Positions 25,806-38,800 of a stretch of DNA of 64,000 bases are shown here, piece by piece. The stretch is from the NCBI RefSeq assembly GCF_022201045.2, contig NC_068564.1, positions 32,517,001-32,581,000 of the forward strand, read 5' to 3'. The position numbers and the translations under genes are program-made. The stretch is from Citrus sinensis (lineage: Eukaryota; Streptophyta; Magnoliopsida; Sapindales; Rutaceae). The number at the start of each line of letters is the position of its first letter. Position 1 is the first letter of the stretch. The notes beneath the pieces are model-generated. The model worked only from the letters and a program-made list of their open reading frames with translations, did no database searches and had not been told where the DNA came from.

Positions 25806-27552
25806 AAATTATAAATGTGTCTTCTAAAATAAAATTTCGATTTCTCCTTTTCTATAAAACGAGATCAGATTTGTGCAGTTGTCCAATCTTGGGGAAAAAA
25901 AACTATTACTGTGATTGGATGCCTAATCTTATCCATCTATATTATTTAATTCACATAATATGTCTAAATTTTTTCAACTTCTTATTATTATTATTATTAT
26001 ACAACAAAGTATTGCGATTTAACTACTATGTACCCATCTTAATTCGACATATTTATTTGTTTGCTTTTATTTGATAACAATTCATTTTTTTATAAAAGCT
26101 AAACTGTATATTGATTAGATAATATGGTTATTTTAGTAACAGAAATAACTCATAATTCTATGCAAAATCAAACAGTTTTCTAAATATAAAAATTAATAAA
26201 GGAATATTATTATTTTACCACATAATATTTTCTGATTAATTATTTTTTCCCATTTAATATTTCAATTTTTATTATTTATTACTAAACCGTTAAAGTTAAT
26301 TCAATTTTAATGAAAATTGTAATAAAAATCTATTTTACATCTAAAATGTGTAATTGTAATTTAATCTCTAAATTAAAAATACAAAATTAATTATGTATAA
26401 AGAAACATTACTTTCATCAGTTATAAAAGAATCAATTGATAAAATTACAAATATTATACCTCGTGAAATTCTTAAAATACTAAATATACTATAATTTCTA
26501 AAATACCCTAGTCACATCAATATTTTATTAATGGAGTTAATGGTTTAATGATAAAATGTTGAAAACTAAAACATTAAATGCAAAAGAGTAAGTGTTAGAA
26601 AACTTCGGTAGTAAAATAATATATCAAAAAAATCAAGTGGTAAAATAAAAATATCTAATAAATAAATAAAAGATAGTGAGGCACATCCAAAAATTTATCA
26701 AGTATATAAGGAGATAAGGTAATTAATTTACTTAAAAATTATGAAAAATTATCTTCACATCACCTAAGATGAAATTTGAAAGGATATATTTTGAAGGTCT
26801 AAAGCTTCTATATTACAGCCCTATGCAATGAATGTAACACAACAAGTCAAGAACATGTTCTATTTTCCATAAACTTAAAAACTAACAACGGATATTTTAA
26901 TTAAAGTTACAATAAAAAAAAACCGATAAAATAAAAAATATTTTCAACAACAAATCTTCGTATGGGACATAACAACTGACCCCTTAAGCTTTTACGGAAT
27001 TAAAAATTAGAGACATAATAAATTGTTTTGTTGACAAAGGGCCCTATCTTAGTTCTTAGGAGCACCCATTTCCTTGACTTGTTCTTCTAAATGGTGGTTA
27101 TCACCTCTTTGCATCAAGATTGAGGTCGAAGCGTATCTTCCTATGGAACTTAACTAAATTGCATTCTAATATATCTCAACTATCCGGTGAACATAAACTT
27201 GTGTTAACAATTCAATTAAAGAATAATTTTGATAATTTATCTCAATTAATTTAACATCCCATATATTATAAAATTTTAAGGAAATAATATTCAATGTAAT
27301 TAGAGCATTAGAATTTTACGAGCGGAGAGGGAATTGAATAAAAGAATATAAATATACAATTATTTGTGTTTTTATTAAAACTCAAGAATCCGAATATTAT
27401 TATCCGAAAATTCATTTTTTGTATTTTTTAATTTACAAAAGTCATTTTTAAATTTTAATCCACGGGTGATGGGATTTTAGAATAAGATGGCATATTCGAA
27501 AATGAAGATGATAAATAGAAAGATGCTGAGGAGAACGGAAAAACCAGCTAGT

Positions 27553-27561
27553 GCCACGTGT
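27553..27561. promoter_or_regulatory. G-box / ABRE-type element
   Basis: GCCACGTGT, reverse complement of the ABA-response core ACACGTGGC, about 90 bp upstream of the likely leader and 616 bp before the start codon. Group B4 Raf kinases act in osmotic and ABA signalling, so the site is plausible but unproven. Confidence 0.5.
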
Positions 27562-28072
27562 GACGCTACCTGGCGCACAGGCATCGCATCTTTGCATTTT
27601 TGCATTCGCACCCCCAAGAACATAACACAACCAGACTCTTCTTCTTTCTTCATCTGCGTCTCCTTTTAATCACAACACCACCCTTTTATCATAATTTATT
27701 GATAAGAAAAGAAGAATCTTGAATTGGGCTTGTCTCATTTCAGGTACTCTTATTTATTAAAGACTCCATCTTTTTTAATTTCTAAATCGGCAACTTTGGG
27801 GTTGTTTTGTTGAATTCTTGATTCAGGATTGAAGGATGAGTTGTCTTTATGCTTAGTTTTGATTAAAAAATTGAGTGTTTTTATCTGGGTATGCTTTTTT
27901 CTAATTTTTTTTTCTGAACATTTGATGGTTTTTTGGCACTTTTGATGAGTTCATATATGGATAATTTGTTCATTTGCTTTGCTAAATGTAGACACAATGA
28001 GAAACTCTTGTATTGTGCCTTTGAGTTTTGGGCGGAAATTGCCAAGCTTATGAGCATAGTTGTGTGAGTTTT

Positions 28073-28177
28073 ATGCACTCCATGTGTAATAAAGATATTG
28101 GATTCTTGAGCCAATCTTTATTACACTCCGAGCACAATCGATTATCAGCAAACCGGTCACCAAGGCTGTACACCTGA
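28073..28177 (+). other. Upstream ORF of 34 codons ending on the kinase start codon
   Basis: ATG at 28073, with a second in-frame ATG at 28082, runs without a stop to TGA at 28175-28177. The A of that stop is the A of the main ATG (TGATG arrangement). A perfect 13-bp inverted repeat (GTGTAATAAAGAT, 28084-28096, with 28114-28126) folds inside it. Whether it is in the mature mRNA depends on the leader intron: acceptor at 27826 keeps it, acceptor at 28149 removes it. Confidence 0.5.
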
Positions 28178-31100
28178 TGGATTCTCCGTCTCCTAACGTG
28201 CCTGGTTCGGGTTCAACCGCTGGTTCCAATGATGATGTCCCTCGTGTAAAGTTCTTGTGTAGCTTCTTAGGGAGAATTTTGCCTCGACCCCAAGATGGGA
28301 AATTGCGGTATGTGGGTGGAGAGACGCGAATTGTGAGCTTGCCAAGAGATGTGACCTATGAGGAGTTGATGAGTAGGATGAGGGAACTTTATGAGGGAGC
28401 AGTGGTGTTGAAGTACCAACAACCAGATGAGGATCTTGATGCTCTGGTGTCGGTTGTGAATGATGATGATGTGATTAACATGATGGAAGAGTATGAGAAG
28501 TTGGGCTCAGGTGATGGTTTTACAAGATTGAGGATTTTTCTGTTTTCACATTCGGACCAAGATGGTTCAAATCACTATGTTGATGGGGATGACCGTGAGT
28601 CAGAGAGGAGGTATGTGGATGCACTGAATAATATGAACGATGGTAATGATTTTAGGAAGTTGCAACATCCTGACTCTCCAGTGATTAGTTCAATTGATGA
28701 CATCCATATGGCTGAGCGGTTCTTTAACACAATGAGTCTTGAGGGTGGCATTCATAACCAACCACAGTATAATCTTCATCAGCTTACAGTTCCTCATATG
28801 AATTCAGGGCAGCAGCAACAGCCTGTTTCTCAGAGGTATAATGAAATGGAAGGTCCGTGGAGTCCTGCATATTATTCTCCTAGGCATTATGGGCATCACG
28901 ATCCTCCTAGACCGTTGCCAGAGTTTCCATCTTCACCTTCTTCTGCCCGGTTCCGCATGCCATTTGGAGAGGAGAGAGTTCCTGAAGAATATGCGAGGCA
29001 GCATGTAAATCATCATCCCACATATGAACCTCAGCCTCAATTTTCTGAAAATTTAATATGGATGCCACCTGGAAATGTTTCTGGAGACAAGAGTGGTTTT
29101 CCTGGTAATTTATTTCATGGCCATAATGTTTTTGATGGGAATGGTTTATGTGAGCACTGCAGGCTCACTTACCACAGAAATCAATTGCACTTGGATCAAC
29201 CCAACATAGGCAATGGGCTTCCCCAGGTACCTCTTTCATGTGCTGAATGCCGCCAAAACAGGGAGAATTTAGTATTGAATGCTGAAGCAAAGTTGCCTGG
29301 TATGTACCCTAAAGATAATGACAGCCGATCGGTGTATAATGAAAGTCACTGTCATGAAAGAGGATGGGTTTTGCAGCATCAGTTGAATCCGAGGATTGAG
29401 GAAGCAAGAACTCATATGTCTGGAGCTGGAAGATTGAACGATCATTACTTGGTGGATGGTCCTGGCATGAATATTCCTCCGGGGCATGGTAATTTGGTGG
29501 ATGGCCACCATGTCTCTCCAAATCATGCTCACCATCGAACAGGACCTGAAATGGGGAACGAACTGTTTCATGATCCAGCTGCAGCAGTGGTACCCCATCT
29601 GCACACTCCTTCAGCTGAAGAGCGAGTTGTGCGGTACGGGAATTTTCCTTATGGAGCAGATACTATTTACCCAGTGTCTCATGGACATGCAACTGCACAA
29701 AATTTGTGGAGAAATGTTCAGAACCCCATACATGTCACTCCTCTTGAAGCATCTGGCCCGGTTATTAATGGTTCCATTACTCCTGCTTATCTTAGGGGTG
29801 CAGTGGAGGGCAATCCACGGATTGCTGTTGGGGTGGACAGTCCAAATTCTTGGATTGATCCCTCGCAAAGAGTGCCTGGTTTCGAAGGTACAGTCACCCC
29901 TCCAGAATATTATTACAGCCAGACTCAAAAAATGAACCCTCAAAGTTATAATCAGCAAAACCAACTCCCAGATCCTGTGCACCAATCAGATTCTTTTTCA
30001 GCATTGGTTCAAGATAAATTGGTTTCTTCTACTACAGATTGCAATCTGGGTTTGAGAGTTAACAATGTTAGTGAAGCAGTTAGAACAGACGAGAATTGTA
30101 ACCTTGGACAAGAAAAAGCAGCAAATCATGTTGTAAAGGTTGAAGAAACTGATGTGAAAAGATCTTGCTTAGAGCAGAATATGATTCCCGAAAAGCCTAT
30201 TGGCTCAACTTCCCTGCTGGCCATGGAAGTGAGTGGTAATATTGAGAAGCCAGGTGAAAAATCTCCTTCTGATCGTCCAGAAGATTCGAAGCTTTTGGCT
30301 CACAATTTAAGTATCTTACCTGAGCTGATTGCTTCTGTAAAAAGAGCAGCGTTGGAAGGGGCAGAGGAGGTGAAAGCTAAAGTTGAAGAAAGTGATGATT
30401 CTGTAAAGCCTGATACAACGACAAAAGAAGCACCTGCAAATGAAGCTGAATTAGTGGTGAGCATGGAGTGAATCTAATTACCCAAAGTAGGATATTTTTT
30501 TCGTTCCCTTTTAATTGCCTGTTTTTCCTGTAGAACATTCATGGAGAAATAGAGATGGATTATGATAACGACACTGTCAAGACTTTGAAAATTGAGCCAA
30601 CAATTGCTGAGGCTGAAGCTATTGCGAGGGGATTACAGGTTCCTCCTCTCTGTCTCATTCTTGTCATTAATATAATTGCTGCTTATTTTATGATTTCTTT
30701 CATCTGTATGATCTCATCTGAATAATGAGTCATTTTCCATATATGTTATGGTCTTTTATGCACTCTGGTCTAAGCAGTTTGCTCATTCTTTTTGCAGACA
30801 ATTAAAAATGATGATCTAGAGGAGGTTCGAGAATTAGGTTCTGGAACATATGGATCTGTTTACCATGGGAAGTGGAGGGGTTCTGATGTAGCGATAAAGA
30901 GAATCAAAGCCAGCTGTTTTGCCGGGAAACCTTCTGAAAGAGAACGTTTGGTATATCCATATCATTCTTTCAGCTACTGTGAATCAACTGATGTAAAAAC
31001 AATCATTGTTTTCAGTGTCATTGTCTTTACTGATGCATATATGATAGTAAAGATTAGTCTGCATTTAGGAAATTAGTAGTCTTATAGTCTTTTGACAGCT

Positions 31101-32694
31101 AATATTTTTAAAATAAACATAGCAACAACATTTAGAAGTACAATATATACTGAAATGATAGTACAATTACTGTCAAAATTTGACTAAAGGCATTTCAACA
31201 AAATTTTTGCTAGTTGTTTCAAGTCTTTTTCAATTGTTTGTTGCATATTCTGGTGGAGCCAGGAAACTTATATTGGCAACGGTGTTTCATTGATATGGAC
31301 TTGATTTAATTCTCAGCATTGTACTCTTTGATGTCCTATCTATATGGGATTTGCTGAACCCTATCCATATGTCAACTGCTGTCATTTTTGCAACCCCTTC
31401 TATCTTGCTTGGAGTTGTTTGCACGATTATAGTTTTATCTATTTTGCTGTTGTAGATTGCAGATTTTTGGAAGGAGGCTCTGTTATTGAGTTCCTTGCAT
31501 CATCCAAACGTTGTGTCTTTTTATGGCATAGTACGTGATGGTCCTGATGGATCTTTGGCAACCGTGACAGAATTCATGGTTAATGGGTCTTTGAAACAGT
31601 TTTTGCAGAAGAAGGACAGGTATGGTGATGGCACTTTAGTGAATTTGTTTTTTCGATTTTTTTGTTATTTTCTGCCTTTAAATTTTTTTTTTGTTCTGCT
31701 TAAAAAAGATTTGTACGGATGAAGATTCTTTAGATCTAGACTTATATGAAAGCAATACCATTGTTTAAATGTGGAAATCTGATTCTGTAATGTTTTGAAT
31801 AGAACCATTGACCGTCGTAAGAGACTCATCATAGCTATGGATGCGGCATTTGGAATGGAGTATTTACATGGAAAGAACATCGTACATTTTGACTTGAAAT
31901 GTGAAAATCTGTTGGTGAATATGAGAGACCCTCAGCGGCCTGTATGCAAGGTAATATTTTTAATGTTTGTGTATGGTTCTTTTCATATCAACTTTGCTTA
32001 GTCTCCTGTATTATATTCCGTGCCTACGTTCTTGTTTGGTTAAAGTATTAGAAGTTCTGAATTCTGCGCTAAGCTTCTTGTGCCTACTCTTTTAGATTGG
32101 TGATTTGGGCTTGTCGAAGGTGAAACAACAGACTTTAGTATCGGGAGGTGTTCGTGGAACTTTACCATGGATGGCACCTGAGCTCCTGAGTGGAAAAAGT
32201 CACATGGTAACAGAAAAGGTAACATTATTTAGTTTAAAATTCTGCTGTTTTCAACTTAAATGGTCCTATGACTGTTATTCTCTGGGTATTTTGTTTTTCT
32301 TCTTGCAATTTATTTTATGTTTTATTGATTTCTTTTCCATAGATTGATGTTTACTCATTTGGGATTGTTATGTGGGAACTGCTGACGGGGGATGAACCGT
32401 ATGCTGATATGCATTGTGCTTCTATCATTGGTAAGCATAAAATAGTAGCAGACTGTATATTGTTTCCAATATGCGTGTCAATGTGTGATTTTGATCTTTG
32501 TATTTGTTTCTTAATTTTGATTTGCAGGAGGAATTGTGAATAACACATTACGCCCCCAAATTCCAACATGGTGTGATCCTGAATGGAGGTCTTTGATGGA
32601 AAGTTGTTGGGCCTCTGATCCAGCTGAGAGACCTTCGTTTTCAGAAATTTCTCGGAGGCTACGGAGTATGGCTGCTGCAATAAATGTGAAATAG
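28177..32694 (+). CDS. PB1-domain Raf-like protein kinase (MAPKKK group B4 type)
   Basis: Ser/Thr protein kinase; in Arabidopsis, B4 Raf kinases phosphorylate SnRK2s in osmotic stress. Eight exons: 28177-30456, 30534-30638, 30798-30950, 31456-31619, 31803-31950, 32096-32218, 32343-32430, 32528-32694; 3228 nt, 1075 aa. The N-terminal PB1 domain is at about residues 23-112 ([20 protein letters not shown] to RLRIFLF). Then follows a long disordered Pro/His/Gln-rich middle with C-x2-C motifs near residues 325-360 ([15 protein letters not shown]). The kinase domain is about 802-1070: glycine loop [11 protein letters not shown] lysine K829 in VAIK, catalytic HFDLKCEN (D931), DLG in place of DFG (D953), activation segment [11 protein letters not shown], and [20 protein letters not shown]. 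The HFD and DLG variants are usual in this clade. The first exon stays open 5 codons past the GTGAGC donor (to 30471), which is intron. A leader intron is likely (27744-27826). Confidence 0.95.
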
Positions 32695-35600
32695 ATATAT
32701 TATAACCGGTTGATTTCACATATTGCTCTGTCGTATTGGAATATGGAAACAATAAAAAAGAATATATAATTAAGTTTTAGATCACACCTGTCTTGGTTTT
32801 GAAGAATTGCAGGCTAATAAAGCCTTGGTGCATCGTTAATCAACCTTCTGTTGTACTGCCATGAAAGGGTATTGCAAGTACGCATAATTGTATGCGGCCT
32901 AAGAATCCACCCTGAAGACTTAATAAAACACCAATTCGAGCGGTGAATGCACAATCAGAATGTGAGTCTCCCTACTGCTTGTCCCTACATGGTATTATAC
33001 TCTTTACCTTCCACTCAAACATGGTAACTAAGTGATCATTACTTCTCTTACAGGATTTTTGTTATTCTCGATATGATTATGATGGCGGTATAATGGGTGA
33101 TGCGACTATTACCTGAAGTGGGACCAAGTTTTCTTCTGAAGTATTTGTACATAAGTTAGTAGTAATTAACGTGTTCTAATTTTTATCATGAGAGAACACA
33201 GGCATACATACTGCTTCAAAAATATCAGATGAACTTGGAACCAGTTGTTGGTTATAAACTATTTTGACGCGCTGCTTCATTTCCTTAAGTTTTTTCTCAC
33301 CCGGAGTTTCTTGATATTTCATAAGATATACTCTTGGCTCTCCTATCGATGTATAATGTATATGATTATCTTCATGAGATCCTCAGAGATAATGTTTTCT
33401 GGAATAAAAATGCTGCTGTGAAGCTCTTCCTAGTATTATACGGTTTCCTGTACTGGCAATTCTCTTTTATTTAATTAATTTACGAATATTTAGAATCCTG
33501 AGTGTGTGATTTCTTGGAATAATATTTGATCTGGAATCTTAAATACCACATCGCTTTACCATTTTGTTGACTCAAAAACTGTTTTGATGAGTAGTAGGGA
33601 TTTTTATTTGGTATTAGTTGGGCAGCTAGCTTAAACAAATTAAGAGTGAACAAATTAAGAGTGTGTTTGACATTGAGGTACACCTTTTTATTCGCAGCGT
33701 AGAGATTCTGTAAAATGTGTAAATTGGCATCATTTCGTGAACTGAACAATCTTGAATTAATCAACTCAACTTACTCTGGGTCTTTAGCCTATGCTCATTC
33801 AAAGTTCTTGGGGGATAAAATATCTAGTGAAGCTCTTGGTTCGGTGCTGTTGGTGGGTTCCATAGTTACCAACTCTATTGGGTGGGCAGATTGAAGTCCT
33901 AAATTTTAATCACAAAGTTAAGACGACCCAAGATTAAATTAGTAGCCAAAGAGTACATTTTTCAAATTTGTTGTTGACTTAATTATTCCTCTTTCCCAAG
34001 TTCTAACGTCTGAAACGTGACATTGAAATAGGTTTAAATGGTCTACTAATGATTGATTAAAGAATGTAATGGAGGTGAAGTAGGAGGCATATACGGCATC
34101 ACCAACTCTTTTAAAATAAAGCATATATAATTCCAAAGGTCAAATTCTGTGACACCATCATCGATCTCTGATGTTCCTTTAGAGATTTATCGCCATTCTT
34201 TTTACTAGCCACATCCTTATTTGTGTATTTAATTCCTTCCATTGGGACTGTACTTGGTGTAATATTGGTTGTACTTTCATGCCAAAATGGTATTATTTGA
34301 GATATAGAGGCGTGGTTGAAATTGCTTTTAACACTGATAAAAAAATGTTTTTAGATAACAAAAACTGTCATTCCCGTTTTATTTAATTTTAGTTGAAATA
34401 AATGTTTAAGAAAAGATGATTTGAGGTGCTTTTGATGAATATTTTCGTGAAAGCTCTTTCGAGTGCTTCGAATAAGAAAACAGCATGGAAATGATTATGG
34501 GAAAAGCAGTCGTTAGCTCGGTACTCCTTTCAGAAAGTGCTTCCAAGTTACTTAAGAGATCTGTAATTTTCGTCGTCATCGTCACCTGGAGAAGATTTAT
34601 AATCAAAACACTCCGAAACTTAACATATTATTACTTGTGCTTTGGAATCGTTCCGGCGTTGTTCTCATTCTTTTTCTTTTAACTTTTTGTTCAGTTTCAA
34701 GTATTGCACTCGATCGTACGACAAAATCACTCCCCACAAACTTAGTAAACACATTTATTTATTTATTTATTGCAATTTACATCAAATCTAATAACGCGTT
34801 GGCCCCAGTTTGAATTTGCATGGAAGGTAGACACGAGAAAAAAAGAAAAATCCTGATTATTATGATGTATTAACTTGATAAGTCAATCCCTTGGATGCTC
34901 ATAGAGATGGGTTTGTTACCAAAATGAAATTAAACAAACACAAAAACAAATAACAAGAGTTGACAATTGTTAATACGGTAAGAGATTTGAGACCAATTGA
35001 GGTCATCAGCTGTGTCTGTTTGTAACGTCCTTGCACATTATTTTACATAAAGTGCATGGAGATAGCAACACATTGATTAAATATTTATATTATTTTAGTT
35101 TATCTCTGCGTGTTACGTTGTGTTGAAGTCGAGCGATTCATCATTTATTATTCGATACACTCTTATTCATGGAATATTATTAACATATTTTAAGTCCACT
35201 GTTAATTGCATCTTTGTCAACTCCTTCTGTCACGCAAGGTGATCTTTCTCTAGTTTCCTGGGGTTCATTTTCGTGAGAAAATTCATGCTAAATCTTGACT
35301 ATTTGTTGAAAATGACTTGAGAGCAGTGGCATCGCTTGATTCATATTGTCATGTTTTCATACGTAACCAACAGAGCTTTTTCCATTGTAATTAACTTTGA
35401 CCAGCCAATTCAGATCTTCGATAAAATACTTCAAATTTAGCTGGCATTTGCTAAGAGTAAGCAAATCTCTTAATATATAAATTTTAAAAATAGACCATCA
35501 TCTTGATCTGGTATGTAGCTCTCATATTTCTAAAGAAAATTCAAAGAGTCGGTGTTAAAATGCTATTGAATTCTTAATGCTTGTACTACTGTAAACAATA

Positions 35601-38600
35601 GGTCAATCGTGATTGTAATGAATTTCTCCGTCGTCCGTAGATATATGAAGCCTAAATTAAGATAAATAACATTAAACTATGATTTATTTTATATATATTT
35701 TTATTCTTAGTATTTCATAGGATTAATTTTGAATAACTTCCTCTTAAAATGAACATCTTCGAAATACTGTCATATTTATTCAACAGATAAGAAAAAAAAA
35801 ATGAAAGTGCCTTGATGAATGTATTTTTTCTTAAAAAGAATGGAGGTAAATTAAGGTTTATAATAATTTGAGGCTATTTTGAAAATTATCATTTCACGAG
35901 GGATAATTCAAAATTTACCTTATTTGATAAGTTTTTACAAAATTTTTAGCACATTTAGGATATTTAAGGACTATAGGATTATGATTTGCAATCAAGATTC
36001 CCTCGTAATACTTAAAAAAAAAAAAGATTCCCTCGTAATATGATATATGTAGTATTAACTTAAAAAAATAGTAGTTAAATCTTAACCAAACATTATCATT
36101 GAATGACATATACAGCACGAGATCTTTAAAAGGAGAGGATCACAGTTCCTAAGTGATTATAACAAGCATCTAATCATTACATTTATGAGATTTTAATGCT
36201 ATAAATTAATTAACTTTGCTTCAATGAGTTTATAAATTTTTCAGGACCAAAAAGGAGATTACGTTCTTTAACCCCAAAGCAAGAAAAATTGCCTATTTCT
36301 AAGCCATCAATGAAATAATATCAGTAGGAAAGGAAAGCGTGGTCTAATCATGTAAAAAAAAAAAAAAAAAAAAAGGAAGGTTCTGTTAATAGTAGTATAT
36401 TGAATTTATTTAGAGCAATCAACTAAGCACACCAATACTGATAAAAAAAAAAACTAAGCACGCCAATAATTATAATTCCAAATTAATTATTATTGTTAAT
36501 TAATGAATATATAAATCTAGCCAATGGTTATCTAAGCTTAACTTGATCTTATCAAGACACCCTTTACCAGCTCTCACTCAAAAGAGACTTATTAAGGTTT
36601 GGTCTCATTGATGATGCAAGTACCGCAGTGTCAATGCATAGATTCTAGGGTTTATAACAAAGACAAGCAGAAGCATGTTTCCTTCAGCTTAAAGATCTGA
36701 GTCCATTTGTTGATTAATTAAGATATTAATTAATTCTAGTTATAATATGTATTTGTGGGAGTGAGAGCTTTTTGAAATTTAGATAGTTTCTTCTTGTTAT
36801 TTCTTCGTAGGTGCGGTTCCTGTGGCTTCTTTCATTATTATAATCTTTGAGAAAACATTAAAGTAGGAAACCGAGGTCAATCAATAGTACTTGTTTTATA
36901 AAGGTTTGAATTTCTGCAAGCCACTCTTTTTGGTTTTATCTTCTTTTCTTGTTTAAATAATTTTTTTAATTTTCTTGCTTTTGAGTTTTTTTTAGTATTT
37001 TATGTACTGTAGCCAGCCCACTTGTCACGATTAGGGTTTGATAATAATGGTGATCATTATTTTTTAAATAATAAAGAGATGTTGGCCATTTTGTGAGTTG
37101 GGAAATCTTTGTTTGATCGAGCTGCACTTTTTTTTTCTTTAGTTTACTTTATTTTTTTATTATTAATAAGGAACTGTGTAATTGATTTGATCAAGCTGTT
37201 GGGGTTATAGCGTTTCAGCTTAAATGACAATGTCAAAATTAACGAACTTAATGTTAGTACTTATTTTGGTACTTGTTTTCAGCAAATAAAAAAAGATATT
37301 TTGGCTCTTAAAGATTTGTTTTAGTTCATTATTGGGAAAATTTTAAAGGAAGATAGAATTAACTATAACAACTGTATAAGTGAAAAAATACAACTAACAC
37401 TATAAAGCATGTAGTGTACTGTGTTATAGTCCATTTTGTCTTCCTTTAGTATCTATCTATACACACACACACTTGTTTCTCCATATTTCTTTAGTAACCC
37501 CAATATTTTTATAGTTGACACCTGAATGAGTGGTTTCTCCACTGCTGCTTTCATGAAATCAACTTCGCTACTACCATATCATGTAAATCTCAAAAACTAT
37601 CATATGACTAAATTAAAAAAAAAATTAACAAATAGATGTCTGTGTGTTCATTCCTGAAACTTTTAGTGTCTTTTTTTTTTCATTTTCACACAACAAACCC
37701 TAACTAAAATAATCAGTTGCCATGAAATTGTAGCTATATGTACTTCTAATCTCCTCTTCTGTTCCGTGCTAGACATGTGATAATGACCATTTCTTGTGCC
37801 TTATTTTTTTTTTTTTCAATGGGGCACATATAGCTGTTGAAATTAAGAATCAAATCATATATAAAATAAGTACTACAACTTTGTTTTCATTTAAAATAAG
37901 ATATATGCAGATACAGATTGTTCATTTGAAGAAGAAGCTTAATCATAAAATAATTACTTGTTCTTCAGCTGGGTGGATAAATGAAACCCTCATCAATTAA
38001 CCTGAGATGGCTAAGCCTGCTGAACAAGCCTGGATTGAGTTGTAAATAGATAACAACTCTTTTAGTTTTTGTTTTCTGAATTAAAGAATAAAAGACCTAG
38101 AAATGAGATGCATTCATGCAACAGAAAATATAAGGTAATATCCCAATGATATGAAATTAACAATTCTATTAACATGAAATAAAGTTCAACTTTGATTTGT
38201 TTCCCAATGCACGCATCACTTGCTTCGGTCAATCAAGTTACTTCACAGAATTGAAATTGCACTGTTGTTTATACATGATAGCCGCCTATGATACAGTTTT
38301 CTACATTCTAACAAAGGGATGCATAATCTACATTGATACACCGAACATTTCAACAATGTTTGAGACAAATGGAAAGAATGGAGGCTTCTTTTCAATTTGA
38401 TCAAATACCAGCAATAGTGGTTCAAATAATATACTAATGAACCCGAAAAAGCAGTGCAATTAAAAATGCCAAAGGGAAGAAATTTGTGGTACAATTTGTC
38501 CAGTTGCTTGAATACTTAAATATTTTATGACCAAACTAATCCAAAAAGCAAGAGTGAGAGAGAGAGACTTTGTAAAATTACCCAGAAGAGAGAAAATTAA

Positions 38601-38800
38601 TAATAATATTGATAGAGAAATAATAGTGAGGCACATTAGACTTTTTTGTCCTCATAAGCATCACATCACCCACTTTTCCTACCTATAAATGTTGGCTCTT
38701 GTCTCCCCATTTTTTTCCCAACAATCAAACACACACAAACACCTGGCTTCTTCTCTTTCTATTTCCTAAAAAAGAAGAAATATAAGAAAAGGTCAAGAAT
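32695..38800. other. 6-kb gene-free region between kinase and MYB
   Basis: The first few hundred bases should hold the kinase 3' UTR. The rest is AT-rich with homopolymer A runs (for example 36355-36374) and a short direct repeat of GATTCCCTCGTAATA (35996 and 36026 regions). No protein family, RNA gene or structured element was recognised. The last 300 bases are the MYB promoter. Confidence 0.55.
38684..38690 (+). promoter_or_regulatory. TATA box of the MYB gene
   Basis: TATAAAT in the context CCTACCTATAAATGTTGG, 111 bp before the start codon, which leaves a leader of roughly 80 nt. Confidence 0.6.

Larger units (their letters stand above)
24111..28176. other. Gene-free region upstream of the Raf-like kinase
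   Basis: AT-rich, with one palindromic MITE at 25677-25805. 25440-25610 is GC-richer and contains GGCTATATAATC, a possible TATA box with no gene after it. 26990-27150 looks less random, but I could assign no protein in any frame. 27480-28176 is the promoter and leader of the kinase gene. Confidence 0.55.

Noticed and set aside
26990..27150. Less AT-rich stretch that might be a gene or retrotransposon remnant
   Set aside because: Six-frame reading gave no recognisable reverse transcriptase, gag or other domain; left unassigned.
24111..28176. Possible tRNA or snRNA genes in the spacer
   Set aside because: No B-box-like GGTTCGANTCC with a paired acceptor stem and no U-snRNA promoter motif was found here or in other gaps.
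28177..30456. Possible separate zinc-finger gene from the C-x2-C motifs in kinase exon 1
   Set aside because: The motifs lie in the one long exon, in frame with the PB1 and kinase domains, and such middle regions are seen in this kinase clade.
30457..30471. Extension of kinase exon 1 to a stop at 30471
   Set aside because: The last codons lie after a good GTGAGC donor, and splicing to 30534 joins to the conserved kinase region. Only intron retention would use them.
34485..34682. 65-aa plus-strand ORF with a hydrophobic stretch
   Set aside because: No signal peptide pattern, cysteine pattern or peptide-hormone motif, and AT-rich context. Chance ORF.
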